This document shows, in pieces, positions 46,330 through 58,617 of a DNA stretch of 64,000 bases. Source of the stretch: Streptomyces sp. NBC_01707 (GTDB lineage: Bacteria; Actinomycetota; Actinomycetes; Streptomycetales; Streptomycetaceae); the NCBI RefSeq assembly GCF_041438805.1, contig NZ_CP109190.1, positions 5,642,001 to 5,706,000 on the forward strand, in the 5' to 3' direction. The position numbers and the translations under genes were made by a program. The notes under the pieces were generated by a model that saw only the letters and a list, made by a program, of their open reading frames with translations, did no database searches and was not told where the DNA came from. Within the stretch, counting starts at the first letter, position 1. Every line of letters begins with the position of its first letter.

Positions 46330-46917
46330 TCACTTCCCCGCGGCCGCCACCAGCTCCGCGCTGGCCACGACCTTCGCGAACCCACCGCTGTGCAGCGTCA
46401 CCGCGGTGGCCCGCGCCAGCTGGTCCGCGCTCAGTTGCCACCCCCACGGCCCGATCGCGTCGAAGGTGTACGTCGCATCGAACGCGAAGAACACCTCGTA
46501 CCCGAGGTTCCCGCCCATTCGCGCCGTGGTCTCCGCGCACATATTGGTCTGGATCCCGGCCACCACGATCTGCCGCACTCCGGCCTCATTCAGCCAGGCG
46601 CCCAGATCGGGCGTCCCGTAGAAGGCGGAATTGACCGTCTTCGTCAGAAACAGCTCGGGTCCGCCGCCCTTCCCCCGCCGCTCCTCCACGTATCCCTTGA
46701 ACGCGTTCCCCGAGTATCCGGGCCGCAGCGGAGAATCCGGCTTCGTCGAGTCATGCCGTACGAATACGACGGGGCGCCCGCTCTCCTGCCACGCATCGAT
46801 GAGCCCGGCGATGTTCCGGTCGGCCTCGGGATTGTTCCGCGGACCCCAGTACCCCTCCTCCTCAAAGCCTTCCTGCACGTCCACCACGACCAGCGCTGCG
46901 TTCCCTGCGATCTCCAT
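46330..46917 (-). CDS. Isochorismatase-like cysteine hydrolase
   Basis: The 195-aa protein has the catalytic triad of the cysteine hydrolase family: Asp13 (VVVDVQEGF), Lys92 (LTKTVNSAF) and Cys126 (GIQTNMCAETTARMGG). Members include nicotinamidases, N-carbamoylsarcosine amidases and isochorismatases; the substrate here is unknown. ATG 46917 is used; ATG 46926 is an alternative three codons earlier. It is divergent from a GlxA-type regulator, and this pairing is common in Streptomyces, so the regulator probably controls it. Confidence 0.87.
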   Translation of the reverse strand: MEIAGNAALVVVDVQEGFEEEGYWGPRNNPEADRNIAGLIDAWQESGRPVVFVRHDSTKPDSPLRPGYSGNAFKGYVEERRGKGGGPELFLTKTVNSAFYGTPDLGAWLNEAGVRQIVVAGIQTNMCAETTARMGGNLGYEVFFAFDATYTFDAIGPWGWQLSADQLARATAVTLHSGGFAKVVASAELVAAAGK

Positions 46918-46966
46918 GGGAACCATGCTGCCGCCACGCACCCGTGTAGCCCAGAGGACGAAAAGT

Positions 46967-46978
46967 CATCGATCGATG
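46967..46978. promoter_or_regulatory. Palindrome in the hydrolase/regulator divergent promoter
   Basis: CATCGATCGATG is a perfect 12-bp palindrome within the 74-bp intergenic gap. A TTTACT hexamer (46980-46985) lies 6 nt before ATG 46992. An operator for the GlxA-type regulator would fit here. Confidence 0.45.
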
Positions 46979-46991
46979 CTTTACTGCCACC

Positions 46992-48008
46992 ATGGCGCCC
47001 GGACACGCACCCACCCCCGCCCGCATCGCCCTTGTCGCCTTCCCCGGCGTCCGGGCGTTCGACGTCTCCGTCATCACCGAGGTCTGGGGCGTGGACCGCA
47101 CCGACCGCGGCGTCCCGCCCTTCGACCTGCGTCGTGTCGCCACCGACCCGGCCCCCGTCCCCCTCCGCGGTGGCCTCTCCCTCACCCCGGACCGCACTCT
47201 CGCCTGGCTGACCCGCGCCGACCTGATCGTCGTCCCCGGCCTCGACGACCATCTGACGCCTGCCCCCGCCCCGGTCCTGGAAGCCCTTCGCCGCGCACAC
47301 GCCCGCTGCACCCCGATCGCCGCGCTCTGCGGCGGCGCATTCACCCTCGCCCAGGCGGGCCTCCTCGACGACCGCCGGGCTGTCACCCACTGGAACCTCA
47401 CCGACCTCCTCCGCACCCACCACCCCCGCGTGACAGTCGTTCCGGATGCGCTGTTCCTCCACGACGACAACATCTGGACGTCAGCGGGCACCGCGGCCGG
47501 CATCGACCTCTGTCTCCATCTCGTCCGTACGACCCATGGCGCCGAAGTCGCAGCAGCGATCGCGCGTTCGATGGTCACAGCCCCGTTCCGCACCGGAACC
47601 CAGGCCCAATTCATCGAGCACCCCACTCCGCACACCGACCGTGATGCCGACACCCTCGCCGCGGTCCGGGCCTACGCCCTGACCCACTTGGCCGAACCGC
47701 ACACGGTGGCCGGCCTCGCCGCCCGCGCCGGCATGTCCCCGCGCTCCTTCGCCCGTCACTTCCAGGCGACCACGGGCACCACCCCTCTGCGCTGGCTGAT
47801 CACTCAGCGCATCGCCGCAGCTCAAAAGCTTCTGGAACGCACCGACCTCCCCCTCCCCGAGGTGGCCCGCCGTACGGGCTTCGGCAGCGAGATCACGATG
47901 CGCCAGCACTTCGCCACCCACCTGGCCACCAGTCCCCGCGACTACCGGCTGGCCTTCCAGCACACCCTGGACCAACGGGAGGTTGACATGGCCCGCCTGC
48001 ATCCGTAA
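46992..48008 (+). CDS. GlxA-type transcriptional regulator (DJ-1/PfpI-like domain plus AraC HTH)
   Basis: The 338-aa protein has an N-terminal class I glutamine amidotransferase-like domain (RIALVAFPGVRAFDVSVITE, LIVVPGLDD, PIAALCGGAFTLAQAGLL, with the nucleophile-position Cys) and a C-terminal AraC dual HTH. The HTH blocks are YALTHLAEPHTVAGLAARAG, MSPRSFARHFQATTGTTPLRWL and RRTGFGSEITMRQHFATHL. It starts at ATG 46992. It is divergent from the cysteine hydrolase gene, with a palindrome between them. Effector unknown. Confidence 0.88.
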   Translation: MAPGHAPTPARIALVAFPGVRAFDVSVITEVWGVDRTDRGVPPFDLRRVATDPAPVPLRGGLSLTPDRTLAWLTRADLIVVPGLDDHLTPAPAPVLEALRRAHARCTPIAALCGGAFTLAQAGLLDDRRAVTHWNLTDLLRTHHPRVTVVPDALFLHDDNIWTSAGTAAGIDLCLHLVRTTHGAEVAAAIARSMVTAPFRTGTQAQFIEHPTPHTDRDADTLAAVRAYALTHLAEPHTVAGLAARAGMSPRSFARHFQATTGTTPLRWLITQRIAAAQKLLERTDLPLPEVARRTGFGSEITMRQHFATHLATSPRDYRLAFQHTLDQREVDMARLHP

Positions 48009-48666
48009 TGTGCTCCGAGTTGTCCGACGTGAGTGCCGACCTCGGTCGGTCCCCGGACAGCCATTCCGCAGTAACCACAACGAGCGAGCGACGTCTGTCG
48101 CCCGGCTTTGTGTGCGCATTTGCGAAATGAAGAATCCACGTTCGAAGGAGCGTGACCCCGATTAGCGTCGAGGCGCAGGATTCGCTAAAGTCTCACTCGT
48201 CGGAACGGCCCAACAGCCGGGAAGGCAAACCCCGCTGACTGGGAATCAGGCCCGAAAGGATCTGATAGAGTCGGACTCGCCGGAAAGGGAAACGCGAAAG
48301 CGAAGAACTGGAAAGCGCAGTGAAAATTCTCCTGCTCCGCAGGGGGCCGCTTCGACCGGGAATCGGACACGAAAGAGTCTGATAGAGTCGGAAACGCAAG
48401 ACCGAAGGGAAAAGCCCGGAGGAAAGCCCGAGAGGGTGAGTACAAAGGAAGCGTCCGTTCCTTGAGAACTCAACAGCGTGCCAAAAGTCAACGCCAGATA
48501 TGTTGATACCCCGGCCTGTTTCGGCAGGTTGGTGGTTCCTTTGAAAGTCCTGCCGGGCCTTTGTGGTTCCGGTAGGCAATTACACAGCGAGGACGCTGTG
48601 GACGATCGGTCTTATTCCGGCTGATCGTCCCGCTCTCGTGATGTGTCTCCCGATTACGGGAAAACA
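48009..48666 (+). promoter_or_regulatory. rRNA operon promoter and leader region
   Basis: This 658-bp leader holds several -10-like hexamers: TAAAGT (48186-48191), TAGAGT (48266-48271) and TAGAGT (48383-48388). The last two lie in a repeated module (48241-48275 and 48358-48392, 117 bp apart) with GGGAATC, CGAAAG and TCTGATAGAGTCGGA in common. A boxA-type antitermination sequence TTGAGAACT is at 48462-48470. Multiple tandem promoters are typical of Streptomyces rrn operons. No open frame is supported. Confidence 0.75.
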
Positions 48667-53611
<4,945 letters not shown>

Positions 53612-53693
53612 CTCAGTTGCTCGCGTCCACTGTGTTAGTTCTGAAATAACGAACGGCCGTGTTTTTGCCCGGTGTTGGTTAATTTCATAGTGT

Positions 53694-53810
53694 TTCGGTG
53701 GTCATTGCGTTAGGGAAACGCCCGGTTACATTCCGAACCCGGAAGCTAAGCCTTTCAGCGCCGATGGTACTGCAGGGGGGACCCTGTGGGAGAGTAGGAC
53801 GCCGCCGAAC
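53694..53810 (+). rRNA. rrf: 5S ribosomal RNA
   Basis: A 117-bp gene begins near TTCGGTGGTCATTGCG and ends CGCCGCCGAAC. CCGAACCCGGAAGCTAAG and GGGAGAGTAGGACGCCGC are the conserved loops. It follows the 23S gene by about 80 bp. Confidence 0.96.
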
Positions 53811-53822
53811 AATTATTCCGGG

Positions 53823-53854
53823 AAAGCCCCGTGCCCTTGTGGCACGGGGCTTTT
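53823..53854 (+). terminator. rRNA operon terminator
   Basis: AAAGCCCCGTGCC (53823-53835) pairs perfectly with GGCACGGGGCTTT (53841-53853) around a 5-nt loop, followed by T. It lies 13 bp after 5S. Confidence 0.93.
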
Positions 53855-53870
53855 CTGCGTTCTGAGCGTC

Positions 53871-53876
53871 TAGGCT
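53871..53876 (+). promoter_or_regulatory. -10-like hexamer TAGGCT
   Basis: TAGGCT lies 6 nt before ATG 53883 and suggests a separate leaderless promoter after the rRNA terminator. Confidence 0.4.
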
Positions 53877-53882
53877 CGAACC

Positions 53883-54527
53883 ATGCGCTACGAACTGGTC
53901 ATCTTCGACAACGATGGTGTGCTCGTCGACAGTGAGCCGATCTCCAACACCATCCTCTCCGGCTACCTGACCGAGCTCGGTCACCCCACCTCGTACGAGG
54001 AATCGCTCCGTGACTACATGGGGTCTGCCGTGCACCGGATCCACGACCTCGTCGAGGAGAGGACCGGGGAGAAGCTGCCTGCGGACTTCGACGAGACGCT
54101 CCACTCCCGGATCTTCAGTGCGTTCCAGCAAGAGCTGGAGCCGGTCGAAGGGGTCGCCGACGTGCTGGGAAAGCTCGTCGCCGACGGGGTTCCGTACTGC
54201 GTCGCCTCGTCCGGGAACCACGAGCGGATCAGGGTCGGACACCGGAAGACCGGGCTCGACCAGTGGTTCGAGGAGGAGTGGATCTTCAGTGCGGAGGACG
54301 TGGGGCGGGGGAAGCCGGCGCCCGACCTGTTCCTCCATGCCGCTGAGCGGATGGGAGTTCCGCCCGAAAGGTGTGTCGTCATCGAGGACAGCCCGCTCGG
54401 GGTGGAGGCGGCCCGGGCCGCGGGGATGGATGTGTACGGGTTCACGTCGATGATGCCCGCCGACCGGCTCGCCGGGGTGACCGGCTGCTTCTCCGACATG
54501 GCTCAACTGCGGGAATTGCTCGCCTGA
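53883..54527 (+). CDS. HAD-superfamily hydrolase (beta-phosphoglucomutase-like)
   Basis: The 214-aa phosphatase-type HAD has motif I VIFDNDGVLVDSE (nucleophile Asp9, acid Asp11), motif II YCVASSGN, Lys in GKPAPDLFL, and motif IV VVIEDSPLGVEAARAAGM. A helical cap (about 15-85) is present, as in subfamily IA enzymes such as beta-phosphoglucomutase or phosphoglycolate phosphatase. It lies just after the rRNA terminator and before an MFS gene on the same strand, with its own -10-like hexamer. Confidence 0.92.
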   Translation: MRYELVIFDNDGVLVDSEPISNTILSGYLTELGHPTSYEESLRDYMGSAVHRIHDLVEERTGEKLPADFDETLHSRIFSAFQQELEPVEGVADVLGKLVADGVPYCVASSGNHERIRVGHRKTGLDQWFEEEWIFSAEDVGRGKPAPDLFLHAAERMGVPPERCVVIEDSPLGVEAARAAGMDVYGFTSMMPADRLAGVTGCFSDMAQLRELLA

Positions 54528-54556
54528 TCCATCTACCCACGGGTAGGCCAGGGCCC

Positions 54557-54562
54557 TACGCT
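54557..54562 (+). promoter_or_regulatory. -10-like hexamer TACGCT
   Basis: TACGCT lies 6 nt before ATG 54569 of the MFS gene. Confidence 0.4.
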
Positions 54563-54568
54563 GCGGCC

Positions 54569-55780
54569 ATGAAGGATGCGCGGTTGCGGCACGGTAGGGC
54601 CTCCTTGGCGTTGAGCTTCTTCGTGCAGGGGGTCACGTTTGCCCTGCTCGTGACGCGTATTCCTGCCATTCAGGACCGGTACGGGATATCCGACGGCCTG
54701 CTGCCCGTGTTCCTTGCCGCCGTGCCCATCCTGGCCGGGGTGGGCAGCGTGGTCACCGAGAAGGTGGTCGCGCGGGTACGGCCCCGGGTCGTGCTCCGGT
54801 GGGCACAGCCCGTCGTACTGCTGGCGCTGCTCGGTGTCGGGGCAGGCGGTGAGTTGTGGCAGGCGGCCGTGGCGCTCGGTGTGTTCGGGCTGTCCGTCGG
54901 GGCACTCGACGCCTCCATGAACATGATGGGGGTCAGCCTCCAGCGGGCGTACGGGCGCAGCATCATGCTCGGGTTCCATGCCGCGTACAGCCTGGGCGGG
55001 ATCGCCGGGGCGTCGATGGCATGGGCCGGGGCGCACTGGGATCTGACGCTGCTGGTCTCGTATCTTCCGGCGGTCGTCGTGCTGTTGCCGGCCGCGTTCA
55101 TCGGGAGCCGGTGGTACGTCGAGGGCGCCGAGACGGAGACCGACGCCGACGGGCAGCGGGAAGAGGTCTCTTCCGGGGTCTCGGTCTCGTTCAGGCTGCT
55201 GATGCCGCTCTGTCTGGTGATGAGCTTCGCGTACATCGGGGACTCGACGGTCTCCAACTGGAGCGCGAAGTATCTGCAGGACGTGCTGGGGAGCTCGGAG
55301 CAGCTGTCGACCGTTCCGTACAACGTCTACATGGTGACGACGCTGCTGGGTCGGGCTGTGGGGGACTTCGGGGTACGGCGGTTCGGGGCCGTGACCGTCG
55401 TGCGGTTCGGGAGTGTGCTGGCCGCGGCCGGGTTCGGGGTGGTAGCGGTTGCCTCCGGTGCGTGGATCGGGATGCTGGGGTTCACCATGCTGGGGTTGGG
55501 GCTGTGTGTGATCGTGCCTCAGACGTTCGCGGCCGCAGGGCGGATGTTCCCCGGTGCGAGCGATACGGCGATCGCGCGGCTGAACGTCTTCAACTATGTG
55601 GGGTTCCTGGTGGGGTCGCCGTTGGTCGGGGCGCTGGGGGACGCGTGGAGCTACCGGGGCGCGATGCTCGTCCCGATGGTGCTGGTGCTCGCGACGCTCG
55701 TGTACGCCAAGTCGTTCGGTCCGGAGCCTGCCCGATACGGTGGCGGGCATGAGCGGCCGCGCACAGTTGATGTGGGATGA
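54569..55780 (+). CDS. MFS transporter
   Basis: The 403-aa protein has about 12 hydrophobic segments. Landmarks are the TM1 region SLALSFFVQGVTFALLVTRI, GALDASMNMMGVSLQRAYGR in TM4-TM5, and AYIGDSTVSNWSAKYLQDVL after the central loop (about 195-215). This resembles the YbjJ/FucP-like group of MFS carriers. The substrate is unknown. It starts at ATG 54569 with a leaderless-type -10 upstream, and its 3' end overlaps the AcuC-type gene by 32 bp. Confidence 0.88.
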   Translation: MKDARLRHGRASLALSFFVQGVTFALLVTRIPAIQDRYGISDGLLPVFLAAVPILAGVGSVVTEKVVARVRPRVVLRWAQPVVLLALLGVGAGGELWQAAVALGVFGLSVGALDASMNMMGVSLQRAYGRSIMLGFHAAYSLGGIAGASMAWAGAHWDLTLLVSYLPAVVVLLPAAFIGSRWYVEGAETETDADGQREEVSSGVSVSFRLLMPLCLVMSFAYIGDSTVSNWSAKYLQDVLGSSEQLSTVPYNVYMVTTLLGRAVGDFGVRRFGAVTVVRFGSVLAAAGFGVVAVASGAWIGMLGFTMLGLGLCVIVPQTFAAAGRMFPGASDTAIARLNVFNYVGFLVGSPLVGALGDAWSYRGAMLVPMVLVLATLVYAKSFGPEPARYGGGHERPRTVDVG

Positions 55781-56921
55781 CGCAGTAACGGGATACGACT
55801 TCGGGAGCAGTCATCCGATGGACCCCGTCAGGCTGGCGCTGACGATGGGTCTGGTGCGGGCGTACGGGCTCGACAGTGCGGTGGACGTGGTGGCCGCCAA
55901 GCCGGCCGGGGACTCCACCCTTCGGCTCGTGCACCGCGAGGACTATGTGGCGGCCGTGCGCGCGGCATCGGCGGACCCCAGGGCGGCCGATCAGAACTAC
56001 GGGCTCGGGACGATGGACGATCCGGCGTTCGCGGGGATGCACGAGGTGTCGGCGCTGATCGCCGGGCAGTCGGTGGCGGCGGCCGAGGCGGTGTGGCGCA
56101 TGGCCACGGCGCATGCGGTGAACTTCGCAGGTGGGCTGCACCATGCGATGCCGGGTGGCGCGTCGGGGTTCTGCATCTACAACGACCCGGCGCTGGCCAT
56201 TGCCCGACTGTTGGAGCTGGGCGCGGAGCGGGTCGCGTACATCGATGTGGATGTGCACCACGGCGACGGGGTGCAGGCCGCGTTCTGGGAGGACCCGCGG
56301 GTTCTGACGGTGTCGCTGCACGAGCATCCGCGGACGCTCTTTCCGCAGACCGGCTGGCCGGAGGAGACCGGTGCCGGTGCGGGGGAGGGTGCCGCGGTGA
56401 ATGTGGCGCTCCCTGCCGGTACGGGGGACGCGGGGTGGCTGCGGGCGTTCCATGCGGTGGTGCCTGAACTGCTGGCGGACTTCCGGCCGCAGGTGCTGGT
56501 GACCCAGCACGGTGCCGACACGCACTTCGAGGACCCGCTCGCCCATCTGGCGGTGTCGTTGGACGCGCAGCGGTCGGTCATGGAGTCGTGTCATGAGCTC
56601 GCCCATGAGTACGTGGAGGGCGGGCGGTGGGTGGCGCTCGGCGGCGGAGGGTATGCGGTCGTCGACGTGGTGCCGCGGTCCTGGACGCACCTGGTGGGGA
56701 TCGCAGCGCATGCGCCGGTGGACCCGGAGTCGGTGATTCCATCTTCGTGGCGGGACGAGGTCTACGCCCGGACGCGGCAGTTGGGGCCGGCCCGGATGAC
56801 GGATGGGCGTACGCCTTCCTGGCAGTCGTGGGAGGGCGGGTACGACCCGGCGGACCGGCTCGACCAGGCGGTGCTCGCGACCAGGCGGGCGGCGTTCCCG
56901 TTGCGGGGGCTGCTGGCCTGA
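55749..56921 (+). CDS. acuC: AcuC-type histone deacetylase-family protein
   Basis: AcuC deacetylates protein lysines, notably acetyl-CoA synthetase in Bacillus. The 390-aa protein has the HDAC active-site set: tandem His in GGLHHAMPGGASGFCIYND, the zinc ligands in YIDVDVHHGDGVQ, Asp in QHGADTHFEDPLAHL, and Tyr in GGGGYAV. All are intact, so it should be active. ATG 55749 is within the end of the MFS gene in another frame (32-bp overlap), so translation is coupled. S. coelicolor has several deacetylases; the true substrate is not shown here. Confidence 0.88.
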   Translation: MSGRAQLMWDDAVTGYDFGSSHPMDPVRLALTMGLVRAYGLDSAVDVVAAKPAGDSTLRLVHREDYVAAVRAASADPRAADQNYGLGTMDDPAFAGMHEVSALIAGQSVAAAEAVWRMATAHAVNFAGGLHHAMPGGASGFCIYNDPALAIARLLELGAERVAYIDVDVHHGDGVQAAFWEDPRVLTVSLHEHPRTLFPQTGWPEETGAGAGEGAAVNVALPAGTGDAGWLRAFHAVVPELLADFRPQVLVTQHGADTHFEDPLAHLAVSLDAQRSVMESCHELAHEYVEGGRWVALGGGGYAVVDVVPRSWTHLVGIAAHAPVDPESVIPSSWRDEVYARTRQLGPARMTDGRTPSWQSWEGGYDPADRLDQAVLATRRAAFPLRGLLA

Positions 56922-57063
56922 AACGGGCGGGGACGGTCCTGGCGCGGCCGATTCCGTGCTGACGTGACGAAGGGTTGCGCCAACTGAGGAATGGTTACGC
57001 CAACTGTGGGGCGTAGTCGGGCTTCTGTCCCCCCGTCCGGGTGGTTGGGGGAGCATCGGCAGG

Positions 57064-57879
57064 GTGTTGAGCACCGGAGCGCTGCGTGCGCATCTGCTGG
57101 CGGCCCGGCTGGCCGGGCCCGTGGCCACCTCGCGGGAGGTGAGCCTGCGGAGCTATCGGCTGTTCGCGGCGAGGGATCCGCGGGTGCTGCTCGGGCTCCA
57201 TCCCGAACGAGGATGGGACGAGTGCGATCTGCTTCGGTTGATGGCTGACAAGTGCGGAGTCTCGGACGATCCTGCTCATGTTTCGGGTCCTGATGTGATC
57301 GATCCGGAGCGCACTTTGGCTGGTCTGGACGCGTTTGCCGAGCGGCTGTCGAACGTGGCGGCCCGGCGGGCGCCGGTGCTGTTCGGGACGGGTCATCCGC
57401 ACCGGCTGCTCGGCTTCTACGCCGCGCTGGCAGACGCTTTGTCGGCGGCCGGCTGCGCCGTACTCACCCCGGCGCAGGGGCGATGTATCGACATAACGAC
57501 CCGGTTCGGCGTACGCACCTACAACCTCGATTACGTACGGGGAGTCGCCCTGGTGCGCGAGCCCGGCGTGCGGGTACGCGGTGGTGAGCCGGGCGCACAC
57601 ACCCACTCGCCGCTGCCGGTTCGGGTGGCGCTGGAGGCCGCGGTGGCTGCCCACGGGGGGCTGCCCGAGCTCGTCGTCGGGGACCACGGATGGGTCTGCG
57701 GGGCAGGTCAGCTGGGCATTGAGGCGATCGGCCTGGCGGACACGGATGATCCCGCGCTGTTCGTCGGTGAGGCCGAGGGGCAGGTGTCGGTCGCCGTTCC
57801 GCTTGATGACGCCGTTCGGTCCGCCTACTACCGGCCGCTCACTCGCTATGTGCTCAATCGGGCGTGTCTGTCACAGTAG
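57064..57879 (+). CDS. Phosphatase-family protein of unknown substrate
   Basis: The 271-aa protein has the conserved blocks LFGTGHPHRLLGFYAALADAL, a C-rich/GG loop VLTPAQGR, and LPELVVGDHGWVCGAGQLG. These recall the phosphatase domain annotated in many streptomycetes, but I cannot show catalytic residues with certainty. The start is GTG 57064. It lies between acuC and the BdtA-like gene on the same strand with separate gaps (142 and 128 bp). No membrane segment or signal is seen. Confidence 0.7.
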   Translation: MLSTGALRAHLLAARLAGPVATSREVSLRSYRLFAARDPRVLLGLHPERGWDECDLLRLMADKCGVSDDPAHVSGPDVIDPERTLAGLDAFAERLSNVAARRAPVLFGTGHPHRLLGFYAALADALSAAGCAVLTPAQGRCIDITTRFGVRTYNLDYVRGVALVREPGVRVRGGEPGAHTHSPLPVRVALEAAVAAHGGLPELVVGDHGWVCGAGQLGIEAIGLADTDDPALFVGEAEGQVSVAVPLDDAVRSAYYRPLTRYVLNRACLSQ

Positions 57880-57924
57880 GCGGCCGATGGTCCCTCCTCT
57901 TCCCCACTCGCATCACCCGCCCCT

Positions 57925-57962
57925 AATCTGGGGAGTGAGCGCACAACGACGAAGAGTCACCG
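57925..57962 (+). promoter_or_regulatory. BldD-like half-sites at the bdtA promoter
   Basis: A -10-like TAATCT (57925-57930) is followed by AGTGA (57935-57939) and, 18 bp later, TCACC (57958-57962). AGTGA-N-TCACC is the early published BldD consensus, and bdtA is a known BldD target. The later 15-bp consensus fits less well. Confidence 0.45.
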
Positions 57963-58007
57963 GAGGGGAAGCCGGTGCGCGTCTCGTGCGGAAGGTACAG
58001 GTGGGTC

Positions 58008-58220
58008 ATGGCTGCTGGCAGCGAGAGGCCTCTCAACGAGGTCAAGTTTCTGACCGTGGCGGAAGTCGCCTCGGTCATGCGGGTGTCGAAGATGACCGTG
58101 TACCGCTTGGTGCACAGTGGTCATCTGCCGGCGATCCGGGTGGGCAGGTCCTTCCGGGTCCCGGAGCAAGCGGTTCACGAGTATCTCCGCGAGTCCTTTG
58201 TGGGGGTGGAGTCAGCCTGA
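58008..58220 (+). CDS. bdtA: Excisionase-type small DNA-binding protein (BdtA-like)
   Basis: The 70-aa protein is a MerR/excisionase-type winged HTH: KFLTVAEVASVMRVSKMTVY, RLVHSGHLPAIRVGRSFRVP, EQAVHEYLRES. From memory it matches the BldD-target gene bdtA of S. coelicolor, which also lies beside bldN and rsbN. It may bind DNA in development or act as a regulator of the neighbouring phosphatase and epimerase genes. ATG 58008 has GGAAGG and AGGTGGG upstream. Promoter half-sites for BldD are about 45-80 bp ahead. Confidence 0.85.
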   Translation: MAAGSERPLNEVKFLTVAEVASVMRVSKMTVYRLVHSGHLPAIRVGRSFRVPEQAVHEYLRESFVGVESA

Positions 58221-58257
58221 CGTCGGCCTCGGATTACGTCCCTCACCCGGTGGCGGG

Positions 58258-58263
58258 TAGGCT
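58258..58263 (+). promoter_or_regulatory. -10-like hexamer TAGGCT before the bS22 gene
   Basis: TAGGCT lies about 67 nt before GTG 58330, so this transcript would have a leader and a ribosome-binding site, unlike the leaderless genes nearby. Confidence 0.35.
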
Positions 58264-58329
58264 AGGCCGACGTAGGTCGTGTGGGCCCAGACGCCCCGCA
58301 CCAGTGAAGAGAAGTGAGCGAGGGTAGTC

Positions 58330-58428
58330 GTGGGCTCTGTTATCAAGAAGCGGCGCAAGCGGATGGCCAAGAAGAAGCACCGCAAGCTGCTCAAGCGCAC
58401 GCGCGTTCAGCGTCGCAACAAGAAGTAA
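58330..58428 (+). CDS. 32-residue AURKAIP1/COX24-type (bS22) ribosome-associated protein
   Basis: This tiny, very basic protein ([20 protein letters not shown]...) matches the AURKAIP1/COX24 domain that is seen as bS22 in actinobacterial 30S subunits. It consists almost wholly of Lys, Arg and His, suited to binding rRNA. GTG 58330 has GAGAAGTGAGCGAGGG upstream. It is below usual gene-length cut-offs but the family is conserved. A strong terminator follows at 58448. Confidence 0.9.
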   Translation: MGSVIKKRRKRMAKKKHRKLLKRTRVQRRNKK

Positions 58429-58447
58429 GCGAACGCAGTTCGTGAAT

Positions 58448-58484
58448 CCGCAGCCCTCCCACCGACATGGTGGGAGGGCTGCGG
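58448..58484 (+). terminator. Intrinsic terminator after the bS22 gene
   Basis: A perfect 16-bp stem (58448-58463 with 58469-58484) closes a 5-nt loop, 19 bp past the stop codon. Confidence 0.85.
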
Positions 58485-58617
58485 TGCGTTGTGCGGGGGG
58501 CCTTGAAGATATTTGCGCCAAAGACTCGGCAGAACGCCGCCGCGCAGTCATCACAGGGCAACATCCACCCGCTACGGTGACGGCCAGGGGAAACCTCTTC
58601 GACGGAAGGCGCTGATC

